From assembly GCA_964019155.1 (NCBI GenBank), contig OZ025240.1, forward strand, positions 26,686,536 to 26,750,535: 64,000 bases of DNA, read 5' to 3'. The notes below the pieces were generated by a model. The model was given only the letters and a program-made list of their open reading frames with translations, was not told the origin of the DNA and did no database searches. This DNA is from Osedax fenrisi. Its lineage: Eukaryota; Annelida; Polychaeta; Sabellida; Siboglinidae. This document shows, piece by piece, positions 37,266-50,721 of this stretch; positions within the stretch are counted from its first letter, which is position 1; every line of letters begins with the position of its first letter. The translations under genes and the position numbers were made by a program.

Positions 37266-37465
37266 NNNNNNNNNNNNNNNNNNNNNNNNNNNNNNNNNNN
37301 NNNNNNNNNNNNNNNNNNNNNNNNNNNNNNNNNNNNNNNNNNNNNNNNNNNNNNNNNNNNNNNNNNNNNNNNNNNNNNNNNNNNNNNNNNNNNNNNNNNN
37401 NNNNNNNNNNNNNNNNNNNNNNNNNNNNNNNNNNNNNNNNNNNNNNNNNNNNNNNNNNNNNNNNN
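37266..37465. other. Assembly gap, 200 N
   Basis: A run of exactly 200 unknown bases, a conventional scaffolding spacer, so the true length is unknown. Confidence 0.99.
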
Positions 37466-37801
37466 GAATGTCCTATTGTAATACTGTTGTACTATATAAT
37501 GTGTATAATATATAACAAAAGTGACTCAGTACAGATAATAGTTCTATTGTGACAAGTATTCTGAATAGACATATATTTTCCTATATCTATATACATTGTA
37601 TTTTGAAAACATCTGGTAAATGTGGTCCAATCAGCATGTACAGTTACATTGTATACAGTTACATTATGTACATTGTACACTGTGATAGGGTCTTAATAGA
37701 TGAAAGGTATATTTATAGCAGAGAGTTATTGGAAATAAATTAAAATTTTCTCTAGGATTAGCACAAGCTTTTATAGGATTACATCACAATGTAATAGTAT
37801 C

Positions 37802-37883
<82 letters not shown>

Positions 37884-39249
37884 ATATAACTATATAAATA
37901 GTATATCCGATGATTCATTTGGATACATAACCAAAGCATCATAACTGACTTGTCATAAATCTAATAATGCACTCCATATAAAAATTGCAACTGTTCATAT
38001 CAAAGAAATAATCCATTGATACTATATATATATAATAGTAATATATATATATATTGTGGAGTACCTAGTTATGGATGATGAAAGAGGGAACATATTAAAT
38101 GTTTAAATGTGATTAAACTTGAAAGATCAAATTTCAAATTATTAATCCCATTTTTACTTTAAGTAATAATTTGAAAATAAAAATGTACCAACAAATTAAA
38201 AAAAAATACAAATTTACTATCAAATTTAAAGTAAATTTTTTATAATTTGTATTTTATAATAATATTTTTTAATATTGTAAAATAATTTTACAATTATTTT
38301 AGAAATTTAATACCTTTATAAGAATCAAATTTATAAATATAATATATTATATACATTTTTAATATTAAATTATAATATCCAATATAGTACTTACATATCT
38401 CTACTATGATTTTATTACTTGGCTATTACGTGATCTCAAATAGTTTACTACTGGTTTTAGTACATCCTGAGTCAGGATTCCTGACTAATTTATTTAAATT
38501 TTATAATTATTATAATAATATTTAGAAAAATTAATATAAATAAAGTAGTATATAAAATAATTATAAATATACGATATTATATACTCAACATTATTATAAT
38601 TTATTTCCCTTAAAATGAATAATAGTTATATAATGTATAATAATATATAAATTTAGTTTAATCGAATATTTATGAAATAAAACTATTGTTGACAAAATTA
38701 AAGTTTACAAAAATATTACTAATAAACTTTATTATAAAGTTAAATATAAATATACACTAACTGAGTTTGGACGTTTCAATGTATTGTTAATAGTATCCAT
38801 CATGATAAAAACTGTAATCCACTTAATTGTAATATTTAATTTTATTAAATAAATTGATTAATATGTAATTTCTAAATAGTTTTGTAAATTACAATATAAT
38901 ATTAACTATTATACGGTCACTATATATACATATAAATATATTATGAAAAAATAATATATAAACTTATAATAGGAGATAAATAAATGATAAATAAATTTAA
39001 AAAATATATATTCTATATTTCTATTAAATAAACACTAATATATGAATGTACAATGAGTAAATGAGAATCGAAATGAATGTATGAATATGAATCAGCAATA
39101 TTTTCCTAAATGTCATAACAATGAAGAAATAACTCGTGACTAATATATGGGCGTTTTATAAATGATTCATATGTTCAGTTTCGGATCCTAGTGACATATA
39201 TAATCTATATTACGTGTATGATGTGTACTATAATGTGATTATGTTTATA

Positions 39250-39318
<69 letters not shown>

Positions 39319-39485
39319 TATATATGTATATATAAGGTTGAATCTGTGTTAGCCCATATATACATATATATCTCAGCATAGATGGTTAACTACATGTAGT
39401 CCATATTTATAAATATATCATAGCATGCATTTCCTCCTTTATAGGACATGTCCTCCTTTAGCTTGTAGCTAAATGAACCATCAGA
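37466..39485. other. AT-rich DNA with long (AT)n tracts
   Basis: (AT)n at about 37806-37874 and 39250-39314. No gene seen. Confidence 0.6.
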
Positions 39486-39858
39486 CAGTAATATCCTCAT
39501 AATAGCAGCATAACAGCATATGTAATATCCTCAAATGTTTATATTGTGCTATTATGCTGCTATTATGTTGCCATTAAATGTATACTATGCTGCTATTAAT
39601 TTGTCATGCTATTATGCTGCTGTTATGTTGCTATTTAAAGACTATTATGCTATTATTATGCTGCTATTAATTTTAAAAGAATATTATGCTGCTATTATGT
39701 TGCTATTATTAGAATAATAAATTAATAGCAGCATAATAGACATTTATTGCCATATAATAGCAGCATAATAGCACAATGTAAACATTTGAGGCTATTAAAT
39801 ATGCTGTTATGCTGTTATTAAATATGTTGTTATGCTGCTATTATGAGGCTATTACTGT
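39486..39858. repeat. Foldback element rich in GCTGCTATTATG
   Basis: Left end CAGTAATATCCTCATAATAG and right end CTATTATGAGGCTATTACTG are inverted copies. The arms are built from GCTGCTATTATG units. Confidence 0.8.
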
Positions 39859-40159
39859 TTGCTGGGGATGCCATATTCATAGGTAGGTTATAAGCATTAT
39901 AATAGATATATCTTATACGTGATTATAACATAAACATATATGTTACTTAAGTAAGAATGCTTACAACTAACTTATTTATATATACTTATAAAGAGTAATG
40001 ATTTATGAAGTTATTAATGAATCATATATTTATTTTATTGTAAAATATGTTTATATATATATATACCTACCAATTATAATTGGTAATTATTTAATATATA
40101 TACAACCTAATACCTATTCTATATATAATAGATTTAATGCATTCACAAACATAAATTGT

Positions 40160-40500
40160 TAGAAAATTCAATCATGTTTATTGCCCCACATATTGACACA
40201 TTAATGCCATTACAAAATACACTAATGAATCCGCAAAAATCTCCCAATCTCCTTATATGGTATACATCCATAGAGATAGAGAGAATTCTCTATCTAGCTC
40301 TATGTGCAAATTGCGCAGTACCAAACCACTGATTAGGGGATCAATCACACATCACAGTATACTACAACATTCAACTCGCTTTCTTGGATATTAACCCGAA
40401 CTCACTAAACTCTGATCAAGTTTCACTCTTGACAAGTTTCACTCTGTCTCACGTTTACCAATAGCTTTCTCTCATATTCTAACAAACCATATAAATTATA
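40160..40500. other. GC-richer segment, possible retroelement remnant
   Basis: Less AT-rich than the flanks, with short open stretches but no motif I can assign. Confidence 0.25.
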
Positions 40501-40941
40501 AACATTATAAACCTGATACATTATAGTCAGATATATCTTTATTAAGTAAAATAGTAGAAAGTAGGTACCTATACACTGATAGTGTAACACTGATATTATC
40601 ATATAATCTCCAAACTACTTTACCTATCATCCATATATAAGTTATATATATATAACCGGGGAGATATAACTAAATATAATATTGTTGACCCGATTCAAAG
40701 CGATTTTCATAAGGAATATAGTCTTTACATATATTTAACTGAAACCGCTACCCTCGGTATTTCTGGTTAAAAGTATTGACCTCTAATCCTACTCGACCTC
40801 TAATCTACTTTTTACACCCTATACCATAATATACTAACATCGCGGATTACTATGATGGGCATACCTGATATAACATTGTAAGTATAATAACCGTAATAAC
40901 AAACCGTAATATAACTATTATGGTAGTCACATTTCACTGTA

Positions 40942-41160
40942 GGGTAAAGTAACCTAATACGGACATTTTAACAATAAATGGTCTTAACATTTCATTACTC
41001 AATATTTGTATTCAAAAATTATAATTTATTAATATTATATGATTATAGATATTATTGTAATTTTAAAATTGTATTTAATCTTTGTATTAAATAGATAACG
41101 GGGGTGTCCGTATTCGGTACCCATGTCCGAATACGGGCATCCTGTTTTATAATACGGAAA

Positions 41161-41196
<36 letters not shown>

Positions 41197-42558
41197 AGAT
41201 AAATTATATATTATTGATGAACCAATCAGATAAATTACAATTATACAAACCTATAATATTTAACATTAATTTTTATAAATAATTTAATGTAATTTAATTA
41301 GTAATTAATTTATTAATTTTTATTATTTTATTAATTAATAATACAATTTAATTATCTAAAGAATACACTTTTTAGATATTGCTTCATTGATGGTATTAAT
41401 ATTATAACGAACGAGATTTTTATGAAAATAAGAATATATCATACGCTGCGAGCTGATTGGTTATAGGGTGTTCGTATTATGACATCTAGAGTGTATGTAT
41501 TAGGGATCTGTATATGATCTCTAGATATATGCTTATATCTTAATTAGTATTTGATAAAAAATATAGCAATTATTTATATAATGTTTATAATGCTTTAGTT
41601 TTTAATAATATATTGTTATATTTTATATCGATAACTTTGTATATTCTTGAATTGAATTAAATTGAATGCAAATTTATTATGATTTTTTTCAAGTTAGATT
41701 TAGTAATAATATATAACAATATGTAGTGATAAATTCACAAAAAGACAACAAAACATAAACAGTACACATATAAATAACAATAGTAAATTAGAAAGTATTA
41801 CATGTGACGGTGATAAAAACAATTAATAATTAACATAAATATTTTATAAAATTATATATATATATATATATATAAATAAAGATTACGTTAAACATTTTTT
41901 AATATGATTTTTAAAGGTATATAAACTATTTGCTAATAAAATATTGTCATCAAGACCATTCCAAATTTTAGCTATTCGATTATTTAGTAGATTTATTATT
42001 ACATTTAGTTTACATTTATTCGTAATAATTTGCATAGAATGGCCTCTGGTATAATAGTTGGTCTTTTTGATATTAATAATAGATGTTGCATCCATATATA
42101 TATATATATATATCAATCCATTAAAAAGTAAATAGTTATATCAATCCAATTAAATAGTCTATATACCATAACTAGATCAAATCTAGTTCTTCTAATTTCT
42201 TGAGAATATATAGATTTAGGTATATTAATCTTTCCGTATAAGGTTTATAATGTAAACGCATCTCACAATTAATCTTCCTGTAAAGAATTTGTGAATATTT
42301 TCTAGTTTTATCTTCAGTCCTTTGAATCTTGAGAAGGCTATAAATTGAAATTTGTTTTCATAAATTTAAAAACGTAATACAAAAATCAGTTTATTGGATA
42401 TATCAGCACTATTTTGAATAATAAAAAATAAAAAATACTTATTTAGACAATTTATATAATTATGAATATTTTATTCATAAACATTTTTTTTAGGATTTAT
42501 TGTTTATGATACATAGAGTGTTCGTATTCGGGCACTGTCCGTAATCGGTTACTTTCCC
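40942..42558 (-). mobile_element. MITE-like element copy 4, split by a LINE
   Basis: Same family and orientation as the copy at 9724. It is interrupted at about 41651-42335 by a LINE 3' end flanked by TCTTGA on both sides. GTGTCCGTATT boxes lie near 41103 and 41130-41150. Confidence 0.78.
41652..42329 (-). pseudogene. 5'-truncated CR1-like LINE inserted in MITE copy 4
   Basis: Encodes RIAKIWNGLDDNILLANSLY and TFKNHIKKCL, similar to the C-terminus of the intact LINE at 50722-53592 (NRSVNIWNSLNNDIIKSVSV). The 3' tail is of TTCAA-type repeats. Candidate target duplication is TCTTGA. Confidence 0.75.
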
Positions 42559-42559
42559 A

Positions 42560-43090
42560 AACCCTTTCTCTCAGTAACCACGGTATTCCTCAGGGATCCG
42601 TTCTAGATCTTTACTATTTTTCTAAATATATCAGCCAATTGCTGATATATTACAACTTTCTGAACATTTACTACCATAATTTTGTAAATGATAATCAGCT
42701 TTTACATTTGTCCTCATATGATGTAATAATATCATTAGTAATACATAATAATATCATTATCCTAACTATACATTAATTTAGTGCACAAACTATAGAGTAC
42801 TATGGTTCATCTTTAATACAATATAGTGTAGTATTATATTAATGTAGTGTATTAGTAGTATACTGAGTAATGCCTCAACCAATACGATACTTAACATATC
42901 TCTGTATGGTACTTCGTTTACAAACTTTACTCTAAACAATATGATTATAACTCTCTACCTGTCTTCCAAAAACATAGGTTTTGTCTTTGATGAAAACTTA
43001 TCTTTTAAGAGTAACATATCTCTATTAAAAAATTATCCAACTAACGTCTTATTTAATATCACACAAAATCCCTCATATCTTCCAAAGTGC
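42560..43090 (+). pseudogene. Decayed L2/CR1-like LINE RT fragment
   Basis: Encodes GIPQGSVLDLYYF, then NIGFVFDENLSFKSNISLLK. MITE copy 4 ends just before it. A related remnant lies at about 45900-46030. Confidence 0.6.
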
Positions 43091-43094
43091 ATAT

Positions 43095-44345
43095 CTTCCT
43101 TCAAATCAACAGAAACCGCACTAGCGAAGATATCCAGCGATATTCTCACTAACCTTGATTACAAAAATAGCACAATACTCGCACTACTTGATCTCTCCTC
43201 CGCGTTTGACACTATTGACCACACGATTACCATACACCGTCTTACATCTATAGGTATCACTGGTACTGCACATAAATGGCTATCCTCATTCATAACCACC
43301 CGAACTTCTATAGTTTTAGTTCACTCAACCCGTTCATCTTCCCGTCTTGTAACACACGGTGTCCCCCAAGGGTCAGTCCTTGGACAAATACTCTTTTAAC
43401 ATTTACATAATTCCCATTCTCCACATTATCTCGAATTCTCCAGTTAGCTTCCATACATATGCAGACGACATCCAACTTTATGTAAAATGTACAGAAAACG
43501 TTAATTTTGCACCTAACATCCTTTCCTCTACTATTACCACTATTCATAACTGGCTCACAATAAACTCCCTTGTCTTTAACCCGATTAAAACCGAGGCTAT
43601 CTTCCTTCACATTCCACTCCGAAGTAAAACTTCACCAACTCCCCCTCCAATTAACATTAATGGACAGCTCATTATGTACTCAACCCATGTCAAAAATCTT
43701 GGTGTTATATTTGACAATACTTTTAATTTTTATAGACAACTGTCCCACATAACAAAACTATTAAACTATCAACTACATTCACTACGCCTTATTCGTCATT
43801 CAATATCAATATCCACCGTTACTATTATAGCTTCTTCTTACATCCTACCTCTATTCGAATAATGAAATGTTATTCTTTACAATACCCCCTCATCTTATAT
43901 TACTAAACTCCAAATTCTTTAAAATTCTATAGTTAGGTGTATATTCAACATACCAAAATTCTCCCATACTCATATATCTCCATTCCTAGTTAAACTCCAC
44001 TGGATATCTGTACGCCATAGAATCCTATATAAAACTCTATTACTGGCTCATAAAGCAATCCACCATGACTCTCCTGACTACCTAGCACCCCTACTCAAAC
44101 TTAAATTACCAACTAGTACCACTACACGCTCCACCAATACGTTTCTACTTCAAATCCCTCCTAAACACAACTTACATGCAACCAACACTCGCGCATGGGC
44201 AATATCCATCCCATATTCCTGGAACACTCTCCCCACATCCATCCGTACTACACCATCAACTACAAACTTCAAGAAAATACTGAAAACTCACCTATTTAAT
44301 ATGAAAAATAACTTCAAATATATATGGACGGCCGATTGCTTTATA
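43095..44345 (+). pseudogene. L2-like LINE, RT to C-terminus, few disruptions
   Basis: Encodes LLDLSSAFDTIDH and THGVPQGSVLG, then after a shift near 43395 YADDIQLYVKCTE and VKNLGVIFDNTFNF. After a stop at 43860 come HWISVRHRILYKTLLLAHKA and AWAISIPYSWNTLPTSIR. The C-terminus ends near 44310. This order is characteristic of L2/CR1-like RTs. The endonuclease is missing. Confidence 0.82.
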
Positions 44346-44606
44346 AGCACAGTTCGCAGTCCGAAAACCGAAAAATGTAAAATGTATGAAATGTAACTTT
44401 AATCTATTCATAATTTAACAAATAATAATTCACTTTCTAGAAACCTAATGAACATACTAATTAATTCTTATGTATTCTACCGAATTGATTAATTTTCTTT
44501 CATAATGAATTTACTTCCTTCTAAATCTACTATTAATATATTCTATATTCTGTATACAACGATTGAAGCACTCTGTTACAATTGTCCACAAATCTTCTCG
44601 TACGTT

Positions 44607-44983
44607 ATAATAATAATAATAATAATATATTTTATTTATACATGTAAGTGCACTTGAATAATAGTAGCAACAATTCTCTAAAGTGTTATCAAATAATGTT
44701 AACAACAATTAATAACAAATTATAATAAAATATGTTTTTTCAGTCTTTTGCGGAATATTGAGATAGATGGAGCACTTCGTATCGACAGAGGTAGCTTGTT
44801 CCATACCGAGGCAGCAGAAATCTTGAAGGACCTCTTAGTGATTTGTAATCGACATCGAGCCTCTTCAAGTTGCATGGGATAGCGCCTCGAGTATCCAGTT
44901 ATTTTCTCTGATAATAGCGTTGATAAATAGGAAGGTACTCCAATTATACGTGGATACAGTTCACACTCAGGTGTAAACTCCAT
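44607..44983 (-). pseudogene. CR1-like LINE 3' fragment with (TTA)n tail
   Basis: Encodes KISAASVWNKLPLSIRSAPS and IFRKRLKKHILL. The minus-strand 3' end closes with (TTA)n at 44607-44629. Confidence 0.72.
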
Positions 44984-45124
44984 GTTATATCCCTAACCCA
45001 TAACCACATTTATATATTCTTTTAACCATAACTATATATCTGATCAACTTCAAACATATACTATATTATCTATTGTTCTTTAACACAATATTATTATACA
45101 TATATATATATATATATATTATAC

Positions 45125-45181
<57 letters not shown>

Positions 45182-45663
45182 AATATATGTATAATATATG
45201 TATAATATGTATAATATTATATATATATATATATATACATATTATACATATATAAATGTCCCAGTTTCTATCAGTTTTATTGTTTAGACATATTTTATAA
45301 AGTTTATTTTTTTTATTTATAGCATTTTTTATTTTATTCGTTATGATCATTTTTATTTTGTTGTTTTTTATTTGTACACTTTTCAATGGTATGCAACGAT
45401 TATAACTATTTATGAATGTACTTATAAATGTATCATACCATAATTATACATTGTCTGAATTATATGTTAAATCATTCAGGTCTATAGACGATAAGTCATT
45501 TATCAATTTCTTAATGTTTTTTTATTTAATGTTCTTTTATAAATATTTTATCCATTATTGATGTCTATATGTTTTTTATATATATATTAGGTAATAAGAA
45601 TATCGACAGAATTGTAATGACTGTTCTAACACAGTTTTTTTGAATGTAAACTAAAAAAAAAAG

Positions 45664-45695
<32 letters not shown>

Positions 45696-45884
45696 ATAGA
45701 TATATCTATGATATTTTATTTATATTATATATATTATTTATAAATATATATAATATTGAAATTTTATGATTCTCCAAAATAATTTTACGATGCCACCAGG
45801 AAGAAGTAATAATATATATATATATATATATATAGATTTATGAAAGAGGGATCGGACATGCTAATTATATATCATGTGATTATA

Positions 45885-46140
45885 AAATAAATACTGTTAA
45901 TAAACTAGTACACAATGCCTCAATATATCTACTTATAATTCTTCTTTGCCAGATATTACTCTAAACAACTCGAGTATACCTTCCTCCCAATCCTAACAAA
46001 AACTTAGGTATGTCTTCGATGACATAATATTCATTACAAAATCCAACATGTATTAGGTATTATACAGTATAATACATGTTGTAATATTTCGTAATGAATG
46101 TTATGTCATCGAAACTAGTTTATTAACAGTATTTATTGGG
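45885..46140. repeat. Long foldback with nested hairpin
   Basis: Outer arms AAATACTGTTAATAAACTAG (45890s) and ACTAGTTTATTAACAGTATT (46115 on) pair. Inner arms TTCGATGACATAATATTCAT (46015) and ATGAATGTTATGTCATCGAA (46092) also pair. Confidence 0.8.
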
Positions 46141-46426
46141 ATATCTTATTTATATAAAGATGAGAGTGGATGTTTATAATACATTTTAAAGTGGGTGTAC
46201 AATGTAAATATCAATATTACTAATAACAACAATATAATACTAGACACTTCATAAGATACATTAGAAATAAGAATGTTTCATATAATGTAAATACACATAT
46301 AAAATATTATTTAAATAGTTCTGTTTTGGAATACAAATACATGTATCATATAAATACCACATAGGAAATATACTTTCTTATAAGAACATATATATCAACA
46401 CCTACACATTTAATATTATTTGTTTA

Positions 46427-46462
<36 letters not shown>

Positions 46463-46658
46463 TAATAATACAAATAATATAATATGGTATATACCACTAT
46501 ATTTATTACCGCATATAAACTATACGAATGAACGGCTATTCTAGGATTTCCCTGCGTAATTATTACGGATGGATATATCCAGTTATAACAGCACAATTGT
46601 TGACGTTCACTGGGCGTGGCAACGAGAGGGAACCACGAGTGATTGACAGGCGTCACGA

Positions 46659-47009
46659 TTACGTCATGCTTAGCTTGTTCTTGAGATTGATAAACCACTG
46701 AGGATTAAGCGGGTAGGCGATGTCGGACTTGTGAAGCGGAACCTGGGTAGCGAATCTCGGCTCCACGACGTTCGGGTTATCGGGGTCGAACAGCGGGTAC
46801 TTGGGAAGGCGTTCCCTCAACAGGAACGGAACGTAGTCTACCGTGGGCAGTTTAGGAGGCGCCGGTGAGTCATCCGCTACGACCTCTACGTTGACCTCTA
46901 CGGTAGTACTTCTAGGTCGGATGAGGTACACTCCACTAGCGACCAGGAAAGCGAGTGTCACGGTACACACGAATAGCGCCGCTATCAAGACTATCTTCAG
47001 TCGAATCAT
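46659..47009 (-). CDS. First exon of an unidentified signal-anchored protein
   Basis: The ATG at 47009 opens a GC-balanced frame of 116 residues. A short Arg/Lys-containing start is followed by a hydrophobic segment of about 23 residues (IVLIAALFVCTVTLAFLVAS), then a Pro-rich stem and PKYPLFDPDNPNVVEPRFAT. This topology fits a type II Golgi enzyme or other signal-anchored protein. The frame stops soon after LKNKLSMT; a GT (GTAATC) just there could be a donor. A second frame (46462-46698) is also open and GC-balanced. I do not recognise the family. Confidence 0.5.
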   Translation of the reverse strand: MIRLKIVLIAALFVCTVTLAFLVASGVYLIRPRSTTVEVNVEVVADDSPAPPKLPTVDYVPFLLRERLPKYPLFDPDNPNVVEPRFATQVPLHKSDIAYPLNPQWFINLKNKLSMT

Positions 47010-47345
47010 GGGGTCGAATGGGCGTTACCTAGTAGGCGTGTCTAGTGGGCGGGACAGAGTTGGCGGGGATGTTACTACTTCGGTTAGACTCGTAACGTAT
47101 AGGTGGAGTACGGCCGGAGCTACTGTGTTTATGACTAACTATTTACTATGTGTAGCCCTCGTGTACACGTTCTATAATAGCGATTGTACAGCTTTACCTA
47201 ATAGGTAGTTACGGTATATCTATTTATAGAATAGGTTACCTTTAGTGAATGTTTACGTGTGTTTGATAGTCGACTGCACACCGTTGTTGTTACGGTATTG
47301 ACGCTGGGTCACGTGTTAACGCATATATAGCGCGCTTAGTACCGT
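47010..47345 (-). promoter_or_regulatory. GC-richer 5' flank of the 47-kb gene
   Basis: GC-balanced sequence continues about 330 bp upstream of the ATG and then gives way abruptly to AT-rich DNA, as at the laminin start. Probably promoter plus 5' UTR. Confidence 0.35.
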
Positions 47346-48139
47346 TTTTAATCATTATTTTATATTACGGGAAATTATATACGCAAATATTTAGATTAAT
47401 CTATTTGTTTTATAAAATTTAAAATTATTTTTAAATTTTATAAAATTAAGGAACTTACAATTTAATAGGAATTTAGGACTAAACCACTACGAATAAATTT
47501 ATTTCTAAATTTAAAATAATGTATATTATTTATATATAAAAAGTATAGAGAATTTATATCATAAATGTAATATATTAACCTTTAATATTTCATTTATACA
47601 TTATAATGTATTAATTGTTATAATATATTTATAATATTATTTATTTATAAATTTAATAAATATTAAATGTATTCAGACTACCTTAAAACTAGAATGTTGA
47701 GTTAAATCCTTCTGAAATGACCCTACAAATATTATATCCACAAGCAGAATAAATTCTTGTAGATAAATAATCTGTATATCGTGCTAGGACAAGCATACAT
47801 TATAAAATGTAAAAAATATAAATATACATTGAAAGTTAAGTAGGTATATCTAAATAGTAACAATATATTCTATATAGACAACAATAAAACATTCAAGTAC
47901 ATTTTTCATAACGTATATAGATATACAATATATACCTTTGGAACCACTAATGAAATTACTAACATAATTCAATAACTAGGGGAAAGTCTCCGATTACCGA
48001 CCCCCTCCTAATACCGACCCCCTCTCGTATCTCAGTAACTACCCAAGTAACACAGATTGGGTCAAACTTTGTCCATACTTGGTTCACAAATAAAATAATT
48101 GCTTCATAGTTGGTCATATTGACTTAAGTCAAAAATCTG

Positions 48140-49025
48140 GTTCAAAACTTAAGTCAAACTTAAGTATTTTTAATTTTATATAATTTAAGTCACTGTAACT
48201 TAAGTTATTTCTTAAGTCTAACTTAATTCGAAATATCTTAAGTTTTTAAGGCATGAAAAACTTAATTTATGACTTAGGTCAAACTTAAGTCAACTGAACT
48301 AGGTTTTATTTTGTGTATGACTTAAGTTATAACTTACGTCAAACTTAAGTCAGCTGAACTAGGTTTTATTGTGTGTATGACTTAAGTTATAACTTAAGTC
48401 AAACTTAAGTCAACTGAACTAGGTTTTATTGTGTGTATAACTTAAGTTATAACTTAAGTCAAACTTAAGTCAGCTGAACTAGGTTTTATTGTGTGTAAGA
48501 CTTAAGTTATAACTTAAGTTAAAACTTAAGTCAAACTTAAGTCAAACTTAAGTCAACTGAACTAGGTTTTATTTTGTGTATGACTTAAGTTATAACTTAA
48601 GTCAAACTTAAGTCAGCTGAACTAGGTTTTATTGTGTGTATGACTTAAGTTATAACTTAAGTCAAACTTAAGTCAGCTGAACTAGGTTTTATTGTGTGTA
48701 AGACTTAAGTTATAACTTAAGTTAAAACTTAAGTCAAACTTAAGTCAAACTTAAGTCAACTGAACTAGGTTTTATTTTGTGTATGACTTAAGTTATAACT
48801 TAAGTCAAACTTAAGTCAACTGAACTAGGTTTTATTGTGTGTATGACTTAAGTTATAACTTAGGTCAAACTTAAGTCAACTGAACTAGGTTTTATTGTGT
48901 GTATGACTTAAATTATAACTTAAGTCAAACTTAAGTAGGCTGAACTAGGTTTTATTGTGTGTATGACTTAAGTTATAACTTAGGTCAAACTTAATTTAAA
49001 TGAAATTAGTTTTATTGTGTGTATG
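48140..49025. repeat. 60-bp satellite with palindromic GACTTAAGTC cores
   Basis: About 14 units of AACTAGGTTTTATTGTGTGT plus several ACTTAAGT palindromes; two units are longer by duplication. Period is exactly 60 bp over long stretches. Confidence 0.92.
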
Positions 49026-49345
49026 ACTCATATAATATATTATATTATATTAAAAAAGATAATTATTTGTTGTTATAAAAAAGTGTCATAACAGATATTA
49101 ACATTGTATTTACAGTGCATCTTATTATAATCAAGTGATACACCAACTGTCTTGATATATTTTATATACATATTTAATTATATTGTATATAGTTTTGATT
49201 TAATTATCTTTATAATTAGAATATATATTATAATTTTCTTTATACTTAAATAAAAACTATATAGATAAATATTAATAGGATAACATCAATAACTTAAGTT
49301 GAACTTAAGTCATATAACATAAGTTTATAATATATTTAAATATAT

Positions 49346-49393
<48 letters not shown>

Positions 49394-49737
49394 TAAAAGT
49401 CAAATTAAAAGTCGCATAAATTTAACGCGTTATTTCTAAAAATTAAAAAAAAATTAAATTTCTTTAAAACTAATTAATATCGACATACATTCGGATAACT
49501 TGTTCTCTATATTATACGGAATTACATTCGATATTTACGTAGTCATTACATTAAAGGATAATGTTTTAAAATCGATTTCGAAAATAAGAAAATTGAAACA
49601 TCGCAACGCTAATTTATTTAGTAAACAAGAAAAATCGAATTCGGCAATTGTTCAATTTAAAATCATAGGGAAACAGTTTGTTAAAAATATATATAATTTC
49701 TAAACTATATAATTGTAATATATTTATTACATTAAAA

Positions 49738-50721
49738 ATGGATTGTATTACATGTAATTTAGAAATTAATAACGAAAATTATATATCATGTTCATGTGGT
49801 AATAAATACCATTATAAATGCTTATATAAAGCAAAAATAATGAAAACAAATTGGTCTAATAAATCACCACCAAAATATGCTATTCAGTTATTTAGATCAC
49901 CAAATTTTACATTTAAATGTAATACATGTATAAATAATAATAATGATAATACACCAATAAATCAACCTAGTTTAAATAACTCATTACCATCGTCTACTAT
50001 TATTGATAATAGTAATATTAATACTTTAATAAATAGCACAGAAAAAAAATTAAATATGTTACTATCAAAAATCACTGAAATAAGTGATATGATTGTTGTT
50101 AAAAAATCATACGCTAATGTAACCGCTAATGTAACTTCTACTGTAACCAATTCTGATACCTTTACTGACAATTTGGTAAAATCAGTAAATATTATTAAAA
50201 ATAATATAGATAGCAATAATGAAATAATTATTCACAATATAAATATTCCTAATAATGATAAAACTAATTTCTTTAAATACTTAGTAAATATTATTTGTAA
50301 AACAGTAAATATTAATAAATCGTGTGTATTATCAATAGTTCAATTATCATTTAATAAATTTAAATTAATTTTAGATAATGTGGTCTCAAAAAAAATTATT
50401 TTATCAAATGTTAACCGATTATGTAAATTACGAGATCTACAAAATTCATTCATTAGAACATCTCTAGATGAAATATCACTAGAACGATATCAGATATTAT
50501 ACCATGTAGTTAAAAATAAATTAATTAAAAGTAAAAAAATTATCAAATGTATTTATAATTCTAGAAGTAGTTCCTATGAACTAAGATATATTATAAATAA
50601 TAAAATTGACTGGAATATGTCAATTGGTGAAGATAATTTTAGTGTATGGAAATTGTCATATATTACTTATAAAAATTCCATTATTAATAAAAATAAAAAT
50701 AAAAATACAGGTTCTAGATGA
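49738..50721 (+). CDS. LINE ORF1 protein with PHD-like zinc finger
   Basis: 327 residues. I prefer the ATG at 49738 (AAAATGG context) to the upstream in-frame ATG at 49678, because the finger starts directly after it. Residues 3-61 hold a Cys4-His-Cys3 pattern: CITC, CSC, HYKC and CNTC, as in PHD-type fingers known from some CR1-like ORF1 proteins. A short helical stretch follows. The C-terminal half (IIHNINIPNND, then RTSLDEISLERYQ) resembles the RRM and following domain of LINE ORF1 RNA chaperones. The frame ends at UGA (50719-50721), followed in the same frame by ORF2. Confidence 0.85.
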   Translation: MDCITCNLEINNENYISCSCGNKYHYKCLYKAKIMKTNWSNKSPPKYAIQLFRSPNFTFKCNTCINNNNDNTPINQPSLNNSLPSSTIIDNSNINTLINSTEKKLNMLLSKITEISDMIVVKKSYANVTANVTSTVTNSDTFTDNLVKSVNIIKNNIDSNNEIIIHNINIPNNDKTNFFKYLVNIICKTVNINKSCVLSIVQLSFNKFKLILDNVVSKKIILSNVNRLCKLRDLQNSFIRTSLDEISLERYQILYHVVKNKLIKSKKIIKCIYNSRSSSYELRYIINNKIDWNMSIGEDNFSVWKLSYITYKNSIINKNKNKNTGSR

